From assembly GCF_013337765.1 (NCBI RefSeq), contig NZ_VBSB01000018.1, positions 1-64,000 of the forward strand: DNA of 64,000 nt. Reading direction: 5' to 3'. A program made the position numbers and the translations under genes. Below are positions 42,692 through 53,400 of this stretch, piece after piece. The notes under the pieces are model-generated. The model was given only the letters and a program-made list of their open reading frames with translations, was not told the DNA's origin and ran no database searches. Positions within the stretch are counted from its first letter, which is position 1. Each line of letters begins with the position of its first letter. The DNA is from Mycolicibacterium sphagni (GTDB lineage: Bacteria; Actinomycetota; Actinomycetes; Mycobacteriales; Mycobacteriaceae).

Positions 42692-43366
42692 GTGAAAGCC
42701 CTCCTCAACATTGCGTTCGTCGGGCTCGTCCAGCTCGCCGTGATCGCTGCCCTGGTGTTCATCCCGGCTGGCACCTTGAATTACTGGCAAGCCTGGGTCC
42801 TGTTGGCGGTATTCACGATGACCGCAGTCATCCCCAGCCTCTACCTCCAAATCACCAGCCCCGCAGCGATGGAACGCCGAATGCGCAGCGGGCCGATAGC
42901 CGAAGGCCGCACAGCACAGAAAATCGTCATGGCCGGCCTCTACGCATCCCTGGCCGGGGCGTCCATCGTCAGCGCTCTCGACCACCGTTACCACTGGTCA
43001 CATGTCCCGATCGCGATGTGTCTGGTGGGCGCCGCCTTGGTCGCCGCGGGACTCGGTACGACCGTTCTGGTGGTCAAGCAGAACAACTATGCCTCCACCA
43101 CGGTCCAGGTCGAATCCGACCAACAGGTCATCAGCACCGGCCTGTACAGCCATGTGCGCCACCCGATGTACACCGCCAACACCCTGATCCTCACCGGCCT
43201 TCCCTTGGCGCTCGGCTCCTACTGGGGACTGGCCTTCCTGGTCCCCGGCATCCTCGTACTGGTCTCACGTATCCGAGATGAAGAGAAGCTTCTCGTCGAG
43301 GAACTCCCCGGATATCGGGGCTACACACAACAGGTTCGGCACCGCCTCGTGCCAGGCATGTGGTAG
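42692..43366 (+). CDS. Membrane methyltransferase of the isoprenylcysteine carboxyl methyltransferase family
   Basis: A 224-residue polytopic membrane protein with four to five hydrophobic segments (about 5-25, 29-50, 75-92, 105-128 and 168-192). The SAM-binding region of the ICMT/PEMT family is near residue 150 (GLYSHVRHPMYT), followed by RIRDEEKLLVEELPGYRGY. The family includes methanethiol S-methyltransferases and lipid methyltransferases, so the acceptor cannot be named. It begins 25 bp after the PKS stop with AAAGGAG before its GTG, so it is co-transcribed and may methylate a group on the PKS or lipopeptide product. Confidence 0.82.
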   Translation: MKALLNIAFVGLVQLAVIAALVFIPAGTLNYWQAWVLLAVFTMTAVIPSLYLQITSPAAMERRMRSGPIAEGRTAQKIVMAGLYASLAGASIVSALDHRYHWSHVPIAMCLVGAALVAAGLGTTVLVVKQNNYASTTVQVESDQQVISTGLYSHVRHPMYTANTLILTGLPLALGSYWGLAFLVPGILVLVSRIRDEEKLLVEELPGYRGYTQQVRHRLVPGMW

Positions 43367-43422
43367 CCACCAATTTCTTCCTGAAAATCGCGTGAGACTC
43401 GGAACAACTGCGACGCGAAGCG

Positions 43423-43431
43423 TGTGATAAT
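43423..43431 (+). promoter_or_regulatory. Extended -10 element upstream of the hydrolase gene
   Basis: TGTGATAAT gives an extended -10 (TGN then GATAAT at 43426-43431) in the 102-bp gap after the ICMT-like gene. Transcription would begin near 43438, about 30 bp before the proposed start codon. No good -35 is present. Confidence 0.35.
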
Positions 43432-43468
43432 TCCATTTGTAAACCCGGATCAGAAAGCGTGACCGACG

Positions 43469-44410
43469 ATTACTGACCTGCATGTCCGAAAGCTGCGATT
43501 TGGATTCGCTGACTACGACGTTCCGTTTCTGTGGAACGAGTCCGATCCGACATTTTCGGCGGCGGCGAACGCGCTGTCGTTTCTGTTTCTCGGCATCGAA
43601 AAACTGATCACCATAACGGTCAACGAGGCACTGCCGCTGATCACGGAACCGGCGGTCTACGAAGAGGCGCACGCGTTCGTGCGGCAAGAGGGCCAACACA
43701 GCATGGCCCACCGTCAGCATGCCAAAGCCCTCATCAAGAGCCATCCCGCACTCAATGAAACGCTCGATGAGGTGATCGCGGAATACAGCCGTCTGGCCAC
43801 AACCGCCGCTCTGGAATACAGGTTGGCCTATATCGCCGATATGGAAGCGACGTTTACGCCGGCATTCAAACTGCTCCTCGACAACGCTGACACCCTGTTC
43901 GCGCCCGGGGACGACCGCGTGGCGTCACTTCTCCTGTGGCACTTCGTCGAAGAAATCGAGCACCGCAGTTCTGCGCTGATCATCTTCGACTCGGTAGTCG
44001 CCAATCCGTGGTATCGCATGCGACTTGCGCCGTCCGTCTTCAACCATGCCACGTCAGTGGTGGTAAAGACCGCCGAGGGTTTCAACAAGCACGTGCCGCT
44101 CGAAGACCGGAGAGTCGACGCGATGTCGATGTTCGGTCAATATTGGAAAAGTGCTCTCGTGCAGCGGTTTCCGTCCCTCAATACTTTTCTGGCCGTCGAC
44201 GTCCCCGACAACGGCCCGTACATGCGGCCGTATCGCGAAGTGCCGCTGCGTGAGCAGCTGGCCGCGGTCTACGGGGTTGTCCGAAGCCAGATTCCGGGTC
44301 ACAAGCCTGCCAAGCAGAAACTCCCGGCCTTCGCTGCCGAATGGCTAGCCCGCTACGAAGCCGGCTGTGACGTCACCCGTTGGTACACCGCCGCGCGCAA
44401 CGAGGCCTGA
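43469..44410 (+). CDS. Predicted metal-dependent hydrolase, ferritin-like diiron type (PF10118 family)
   Basis: The frame encodes a 313-residue helical protein of the metal-dependent hydrolase family that begins in homologues with a TDLHVRKLRFGF-like segment. Two ExxH motifs, EGQH (residues 74-77) and EIEH (162-165), suggest a ferritin-like dinuclear metal site. The coding similarity extends to about 43475, but no ATG, GTG or TTG is in frame before 43679. The ATT at 43469 is given as provisional start. A GTG at 43459 is in another frame, so a one-base change near the start is possible. It follows the PKS and ICMT genes and converges on the NRPS with a 10-bp gap. It may oxidise or hydrolyse an intermediate of the lipopeptide. 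Confidence 0.7.
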   Translation: MTDLHVRKLRFGFADYDVPFLWNESDPTFSAAANALSFLFLGIEKLITITVNEALPLITEPAVYEEAHAFVRQEGQHSMAHRQHAKALIKSHPALNETLDEVIAEYSRLATTAALEYRLAYIADMEATFTPAFKLLLDNADTLFAPGDDRVASLLLWHFVEEIEHRSSALIIFDSVVANPWYRMRLAPSVFNHATSVVVKTAEGFNKHVPLEDRRVDAMSMFGQYWKSALVQRFPSLNTFLAVDVPDNGPYMRPYREVPLREQLAAVYGVVRSQIPGHKPAKQKLPAFAAEWLARYEAGCDVTRWYTAARNEA

Positions 44411-44420
44411 ACGGCCGGCA

Positions 44421-47400
44421 TCACGGCGACGCGGGCAACCGTCGGCCCAGGCTTCTGGCGGTCGGGGTGTCCAACAAGTCAGACACCGTCAGATCGGTAC
44501 CTAGCGTTGCATTGATCGAGGCGACGGCCCGCATCCCGGCAATCGAATCGCCGCCGCGGTCGAAGAACGACTCGTTGATCCCGACGCTCTCGACACCCAA
44601 CACCCGGGCGTAGATATCGGCCAAGGTTTTTTCGACGACGGTGGCGGGAACGTCCGCGTCGCCGCCGTTGCCGTCATGGTCGATCGCCGCGATGGCGGGT
44701 TCCCCGGTTACCGATACCTGATGTGAATCGAGCAGATCGAACGACGTCACCGGCTGCGCGGGATCGGCGGCCATCGCCACCAAGATCCGGTTCAAGTGTT
44801 CGGCCACGGTTGCGATAGCCGGCTCATCGAACACGTCTGTGCGGTACTGGATCCGCAGGTCCAGCTCGTTGCCCGGCACCGCTTGAATCGTCAGCGGGTA
44901 GTGGTAGTAGTCGCGGTTGGCGAGCTCGGTGATGGTCAACCCGTCCGCACCCGCCAGTGCGGCGGCATCGGTCGGGTAATTCTCGTAAACGAACACGGTG
45001 TCGAATAGTTGTCGATGGCCGGTGGAGTGGTGAATCTCGTTGAGCCCCAGGTGTTCATGCTCAATCGTCTGGTTGCGAGCATTCTGCAGTTGAGCCAGCA
45101 GATCGGCGGTCGTGGTTGTCGGTGTGACGGCGGCTCGCACCGGCACGGTGTTGATCAACAGACCCACCATCGCATCCACGCCGGCCACCTCGTCTGGCCG
45201 GCCCGAGACAACCGAGCCGAAGACAACGTCATGCTGACCCGTCAACGCCATCAGCAATTGCGCAAAGGCACCCTGCAAAACCGTGCTGACGGTGGTCTGA
45301 GACATTCGCGCCAACTCGCCCAGCGCGCGGGTGGTCTCCTCGGATACCAGGAGCGAAGTGACGTTTCGCCCGCCGCGCGCCGATAGCGCTTGCGGGGCAA
45401 CCAAAGTCGGTGAGTCAAGCCCAGCCAACGCTTGCCGCCACACCGCACGCGAAGCTTCCAGATCACGCTCCGCCAGCCAACTGACGAATCGGCGGTACGG
45501 CACTGCGGCGGGCAATCGCTGACCGTAGTACCCAGCGAACACTTCGCCCAGCACCAGCGGCAGTGACCACCCGTCCAGCACGATGTGATGATTGGTCAAG
45601 ATGAACCGGTGCTGGTTAGGTGCCGTGCGGATCAGTAGTGCACGGATCGGCAGCTGGCCGGCCAAGTCACAGACGGCAGCACGCTCGTCAGCACAGATGC
45701 GTGCGATCTGCTCGTCGACATCGACCCCGGGTTCCAGTTCCACGTGGTGCCAAGGTATTTCGGGATGGGCCGAGAGAATCTGTACCGGTATGTCGAACCT
45801 GTCGACAAATCGCGACGCCAAGTTGGGATGCCGGGTCACCACCGCCTGCACGGCTTCGCGTAGGCGGTAAGGATCGAGCCGCCCGCTCAATGTGAGATCC
45901 AGCTGCACCGCATACACGTCATCGCCGGAGCTGTGAGCGACGTTGGCGTGGAACAGCAATCCCTGCTGCAGTGGAGTCAACGGAAGGATGTCGGCGACGT
46001 CGTGCGTCTGGCACAGTTCGTCGATCTCCCGCTGACTCAGCGGTGCAGGCGCGATATCCGACGGCGTCAATCCCCCGCCGCCGCCGTGGACGTGCGCACA
46101 GATGCCGGCCAGGGCGTCGAACCACAGCCCGGACAGGCGGGTGACCTGAGCGTGGTCCAAGGCCGACAGCGCCCATGTCCAGCCGGCCCGAAGGCGAGGG
46201 CCGTCAAGAGTTTCCACCGTGCCTGCGTTCAGTTCGAGAGTGTGCATGAGTGGCATAGGGACGGCGGCTGCCGCACCCGCCACCTTCCAGCCGTCCTCGC
46301 GGATCTCCCAGTAGTCACCGGACATCTGGCCGCCGCCGCCACTCATGCGGCCCAGATAGTTGAACCCGATCGATGGGTCGGCGCCGGCCAGATCCACATC
46401 GCTGTTCAGATAACGCAGCAGACCGTAGGTCAATCCGTCGGGCAGGGCCCGAAGTTGCTCCTTGGCGTCCTTGATGATCGGCCCCAGCGCGGCGTGACCG
46501 GCCAGCACCTGCCCCCACTCCAGGCCGCCCGCCGCGAGCGCTATCGGGTACTTGGTGGTGAACCAACCGACCGTCCGCGACAAGTCGACATCTGCCACCT
46601 CTTCCTGGCGGCCATGGCCTTCGGCATCGATGACGACGGGTGAACCTGCCGTGCCGAGGAATTCGGTGAGCGCCAACCCGAATGCGATCAGCAGGATGTC
46701 GTTGATGCCGGCGTGGAAGGCGGCGGGCACTTCGCCGAGCAGCATCCTGGTGGTCTCGTGATCGAGCTCCACTGACAGGCTTCCGGCGTTGGCGTACGTG
46801 TCGACGACCGATTGCACGGGCGGCAGCGGCGCGGGAATGGCCGCGATGTCCCGCCATTGCTGCGCTGTGCTGACCACATCCGGGTGATACGCGTGCTCGG
46901 CCAGAATCGAGGCCCACCGGGCGAACGATGTCCGCGGTGCAGGCAATTCGACAGGTTGCCCGCCATGCAGGCGCGCCCAGGCGAGGTTGAAGTCCTCCAC
47001 CAGGATTCGCCACGAGACGCCGTCAACGGCGAGATGGTGCACGATCATCAGCAGCTGCCCGGTGGGGGGTGCCCACAACGCGCTCACCATCGCCCCAGTC
47101 GCCGGGTTCAGCCTGGATCGGGCTTCAGTGACCGCTTCCTCCGACAACACGTCAACCGTGTGAAGGCAGGTGTGGGCGTCCACCGATCCCGGCTCAGGCA
47201 CCGTCAGCGACCAGCCTCCGGCGCCGTCGTCCTCGACGAGCATGCGCAACATGGCGTGCCGGTCCAACACCGCCTGGAGAACCACTAGCACGTCGTCCTC
47301 GGTCACACCGACGGGCGCCTGGATCAACACGGTCTGGTTGAACTGATCGACCGGACCTTGAACGTCGTGCAGCCACTGGATGATTGGCGTCACCGACAGC

Positions 47401-50400
47401 TCGCCGACGCCCTCGTCGGTGCCGTCATTGTCGTCGTCGGTGACAGTCGCGACCCGGGCCAGCCCGGCCACTGTCTGTTCGACGAAGATGTCGCGGGGCC
47501 TGCAGAGCACCCCGGCAGCCCGCGCGCGTGCGACCACCTGCATCGACAGAATGCTGTCGCCACCAAGTTCGAAGAACGATTCGTCGACACCGACCCGCTC
47601 GAGCCCGAGGACCTGGGCGTAGATGCCCGCCAGGATTTCCTCCACCGCGTCCGAGGGGGCGCGGTAGGCATCGACGTCCTGATAGTCCGGTGCCGGAAGG
47701 GCTTTGGTGTCCAGCTTTCCGTTGACCGTGAGCGGCAGCGCGGCCATCGCGACGATGGCGGTGGGCACCATGTACGACGGCAACCGATCACCCAGCGCCC
47801 CACGAGCGGCAGCCGGGTCGACGTCGCCGGTCACATACCCGACCAAGCGCTTGTCACCGGGACGGTCTTCACGGGCGATGACGACCGCCTGCTCGACACC
47901 GTCCACATCGCTGAGCGCGGCCTGGATTTCCCCGAGTTCGATTCGGTAGCCGCGGATCTTGACCTGTTCGTCCGAGCGGCCCACGTAGCGCAGCTCGCCG
48001 TCGGTGCCCCACGCCATCAGATCGCCGGTGCGGTACATCCGGGCCCCTGGCTCGCCGAACGGGCAGGCCACGAATCGGGTCGAGGACAACCCGGCCCGGC
48101 CGATGTATCCGTCGGCGACGCCTGCGCCGGCCACATACAGCTCACCGACGACGCCCGCCGGCACCGGCCGCAACAATGTGTCGAGGACGAAGAAGCCGAG
48201 ATGGCCCAGCGGGATGCCGATGGGGCTGACGGCACTGTCGGCATCGTCAGCGACGATCTCCCGGAACGAGGCGTGCACCGTGGTCTCGGTGATGCCGTAC
48301 ATGTTGATCAGGCGCGGTGTGCCTGGTGGATGGTTCTCCAGCCACGCCCGCATCTTTTGTGGTTCAAGCGCTTCCCCGCCGAACACGACGGCCTCGAGCT
48401 TCAGCTGAGAGCCGAGCTCAGGATGAGCGACATCGGCGGTCTGCAGCGCATAGAACGCCGACGGGGTCTGGCTCAGCACACCAACCTGCTCGGAAACCAG
48501 CAGAGCGTGCAGATCTTCCGGCGAGCGCACCACTGCATCGGGCACCACCACCACGCGGCCGCCATAGAGCAGCGCACCCCAGATCTCCCACACCGAGAAG
48601 TCGAATGCCAAGGAGTGGCACTGCGACCAGGCGAGCCCCTCCATGTCCATGTCGGCGTCCAGAGTCTTCAGCAGCCGAATCACGTTACGATGCGGGATCG
48701 CAACACCCTTGGGCATTCCGGTGGTGCCAGAGGTGTAGATGATGTACGCGACGTCGTCGGCCTGCGGGCCTGGCAGCCTCGCGGCCGTGTCCACCGCCGG
48801 GTCGATCAGGTCGTTGGCGTCAATGACCGAGAGGTCATGTCCGTCAAGCAGTTCCGCCAGAGCCGCCGTGGTGACCACGGCCACCGGCTCGGAGTCGCCG
48901 AGCACGAACTGCCGGCGCTGCTCTGGTACCGAGGGATCGATCGGCACATAGGTTGCCCCGGTCTTGACGGTCGCCACCATCGCCACGATCGCCTCGGCCG
49001 AGCGCGGCAGCAACAGCGCCACCCGCTGACCGGGACCTGCACCGCGGCTGGCCAATACGTGCGCAGCGCGGGTGGCCGCCTCGTCGAGTTCGCGGTACGT
49101 CATCGACTGGCCCTCGAAGGTGACCGCCGACGCGTCGGGGGTGCGTGCCGCCGCCGCGGCGAACATCGACGCGATCGTCTCCGAGGTGTGCACCGACTGG
49201 GTCAGCACCGCACGGTTGCCGACCTCGTCGAGTCGGGCGTGCTCGGCGCCGTCCAGAACATCCAGTGCCGACATCCGTTGAGCCGGATCGGCGGTCAACT
49301 CGGTCAGCACCCGATGCAACCGATCGACGAGGTTCTGGATTGTGGCGGAATCGAATACGTCGGTGCGGAATTCGACGCCACCACCGATCCCGACGGGATC
49401 ACCGGCGTCGTCCCAGCGTTCGCCCAGGGTGAAGGTGAGATCCATGCGGGCTGTCTGGGTATCCACGGCCATCGGCTCGACCCGCAGGTCACCAAGCGAC
49501 AGGCCGGCGGCGTCAGCCGCCTGCCAGCCGAAGTTCTGCCAGGCCAACACCACCTGTACCAGCGGGTGGTGCGCCATGCTGCGAGTCGGCTTGAGCCGCT
49601 CCACCAGCACCTCGAACGGCACATCCTGGTGCTCGTAGGCGGACAGGCTGCGGCGGCGCACCTGAGCCAGCAGATCGGCAAAGGTCGGATTTCCGGTCAG
49701 GTCGACGCGCAACACCAAGGTGTTGACGAAGAAGCCGACCAGCTCATCCAGCGCGGTGTCAGCCCGGCCTGCCATCGGGAACCCAACCGCCACATCGTTG
49801 TTGGCGGACAGCTTGGACAGCAGCACCGCCAGCGCGGCCTCAATCACCATGAAGGGCGTCGCATTGTGCTCGCGAGCCACCCGCGTCACCTGCTGCTGCA
49901 ATTCCGCCGGCCACTCCACATCCAGCCGGGCGCCGCGGTAGTCGGCGACCATCGGGTACGGCCGGTCGGTGGGTAGCTGCAACTGCTCGGGCATCCCGGC
50001 CAGCGCGTCTTCCCAGTAGGCCAGCTCGGCGGAAATACGGCTGTCGGCGTCGGTCAGGTCGCCGAGTCGCGCGCGCTGCCACAGTGTGTAGTCGACGTAC
50101 TGCACCGCCAGATCGGCCCATCCGGGAGCCTCGCCGACCGACCGGCTGGCGTATGCGACACCAAGATCCCGCACCAGCGGCGCGATGGACCAGCCGTCGG
50201 CGGCGATATGGTGCACCACGGCCACCAGTACATGTTCATCGCCGGCGACGCGGAAAAGCGTGGCACGCATGGGGATTTCAGTCGCCAGGTCGAACGTGTA
50301 GCGTGTCGCCGCCTCAATGGCGTCGGCCAGCTCGGCATCCGACCAGCTGGTGGCGTCGATGACGGACCAGCCGAAGTCGGCGACATCGGTGGTGACGACA

Positions 50401-53400
50401 AGCTGCTGAGCCACACCTTCGACCGCCGGGAACCGGGTACGCAGGCTCTCCTGATGGCCCACAACGTCGGTCAGCGCGGCGCCGAGCGCATCGGCGTCGA
50501 GCTCGCCCCGCAGCCGCAAGGCCACCGGCAGGTTGTAGATCGGTGACGGCCCTTGGAGCTGATCGACTATCCACAGCCGATTCTGCGCGAACGACAGCGG
50601 CACGATGTCGGGCCGCGGTCCGGCGACCAGTGGCTCGGAACGAGTTTCGTCGCCGGAGACACGTAGCGCCAGCTGCGCGATGGTGGGTGTCTCGAACAAC
50701 ACCCGGACCGCAAGACCCGAACCCAGGCTGTTGTTCACCGCGGCGATCAGGCGCATGGCCGACAGCGAATCACCACCCAGGTCAAAGAACGAGTCGTCGA
50801 CACCGACCGTCTGAATGCCCAGCACCTGGGCGAAGATGCCCGCCAGAATCTCTTCGATGGGTGTGCTTGGCGCACGGTAGTTTTCGGTGTCCTGGAAATC
50901 GGGCGCGGGCAGGGCTCGACGGTCGAGCTTGCCGCTGACCGTCAGCGGCAGCGCCGACAACTCGATCACCGCAGCCGGAACCATGTAGGCAGGCAGTTGC
51001 TCAGCCAACGCGATCCGAATCTTGACCGGATCCGCTGTGCCGGTGAAGTAGCCCACTAGACGTGGGTCACCGGGCTGGTCATTGCGAGCGATGACCACTG
51101 CCTGGTTGACCCCGTCCAGACCGGCGAGTGCGGCCTGAACCTCGCCGGGCTCGATCCGGTACCCGCGAATCTTGACCTGCTCATCAGCGCGACCCAGGTA
51201 CTGCAATTGTCCGTCGGCACGCCACCGCACGAGATCGCCTGTGCGATACATGCGCTGCCCCGGCTCGCCGAACGGGCAAGCCACAAACCGCGAAGCCGTC
51301 AAATCCGTTCGGCCGATATAACCAACGCCCACACCGCGGCCGGCCACGTACAGCTCGCCGACAACCCCCTGGGGCACCGGCTGCATCCGCTCGTCGAGAA
51401 CGAACAGTGCGACCGTCGGTGGCGGCGCGCCGATCGGGACCTCGGCGCCCACGATCAAAGGCGCGCTCATCGACGCGTACACGGTCACTTCGGTGGGGCC
51501 GTAGGCGTTGATCACAACCCGTCCCGGCGCCCACTGGTCGACCACCTCCGGCGGGCAGGCCTCACCGCCGAGCAGCAGCGCCACCGACTCCAACCCCTGC
51601 GGGCTCAATGCGGCTGCCGCCGAGGGGGTTTGGGTCAGCACGTTGACGTGTTCGCTGACCAACAAGTCATGGAAATCATCCGGTGAGCGGACCACCGAAT
51701 CCGGAACCACAACCAGCCGACCGCCGCCGAGCAGTGCGGCCCAGATCTCCCACACGGAGAAGTCGAACGCGTACGAGTGACACTGCGTCCAGACCTGGTC
51801 GGCCGGCAGCGCCGGATGCGCGGAGGCTGCCAGGTGACCCAAGTTACGATGGCTCAGCGCAACACCTTTGGGAGTGCCGGTCGTGCCCGAGGTGTAGATG
51901 AGGTACGCGATGTTGTCGGCAGACGGCGCCGGCAACGCAGCGTTGGACTGGCGATCGGCCTCGGGATCGTCGATATCGATGACCGCGACATCGTGACCGT
52001 GCAGCCGCTGCCGCAGCGCGTCGGTGGTGACGACGGCGACCGGCGCGGCATCGTCGAGCATGAACTCGATACGGGCCTCAGGCAGCGCGGGATCGATCGC
52101 AAGGTAGGCAGCACCGACCTTCAGCGCGGCCAGCATGACGACGACGGCTTCCGCCGAGCGGTCCAGCAGTAGCGCCACACAATCCCCGGCGCCGACACCG
52201 CGGCCAGAAAGCAGGTGCGCGTAGCGGTTAGCCGATTCTTCGAGCTCGCGGTAGGTCATCGAAACGGTGCCGGAGGTCAGCGCAACGGCATCCGGTGCGC
52301 GGGTGACCAGGGCGGCGAACAGCTCCGGGATCGAGGTTTCTGTCGATGCCGGCTCGGTCAGCACGGCACGGTTGCCGAATTCATCAAGCCGGGAAAGCTC
52401 AGCCTCATCGAGCACATCCAGGGATGACAGCAGCCGTTCCGGGTCGTCGGTCATCGCGACCAACACCCGCTGCAACCGCTCCAGCATCGTCTCGATGGTG
52501 GCCGCGTCGAACACATCGGTACGGAATTCGGCCAGCCCGGAGAGCCCGGCAGGTTCGCCGGCCTGGGTCACGCGTTCATTGAACGAAAACGCCAGATCCA
52601 CGCGTGCGGTCCCGGTTTCGACCTCAATCTGGGTGACTTGCAGATCGCCTAGAGCCATGGCGATCTCGTCGCTGGCCTCGCCCGGCAGGCTGCGCCAACC
52701 CATCATCACCTGAACCAGCGGGCTGTGGGTCAGTGATCTCGTCGGGTTCACCCTGTCGACGACCACCTCGAAGGGCACGTCCTGGTGTTCATAGGCGGCC
52801 AGGCTGCGAGTGCGCACCTGCGCCAGCAATTCGGCGACGGTTGGGTCACCACCCACATCGACGCGCAACACCAGGGTGTTGACAAAAAACCCGACTAAGT
52901 CGTCGAGAGCAGCGTCCCGGCGTCCCCCGATCGGGAACCCCACCGCCACATCAGAACTCGCGGAGAGCTTGGCCAACAACACCGCCAACGCCGCCTGCAT
53001 CACCATGAAGCTTGTCGCATTGTGCTTACGAGCCATCTGAGCTATCCGCTGCTGCAACTCGATGGGCCAGTGCACCGAGATGCTTGCGCCGCTTTGGTCG
53101 GCCACCGGCGGATACGGCCGGTCCGTCGGCAACTGCAGTCGGTCAGGCATCCCCGCCAACGCATCCTGCCAGTAGGCGAGCTGCCCGGCGATCAAGCTGT
53201 CCTGGTCATCGAAGTCTCCGAATTGCGCGCGCTGCCACAACGTGTAATCCACGTACTGCACTGGCAATTCGGACCACATGGGTGCGATCCCCAGGCACCG
53301 GCAGACATAGGCAATGCCCAGGTCTTTCACCATCGGGGCGGCCGACAGGCCGTCGGCGGCGATATGGTGCGCCACCGCCACCACCGCGTGGTCATCGTCG

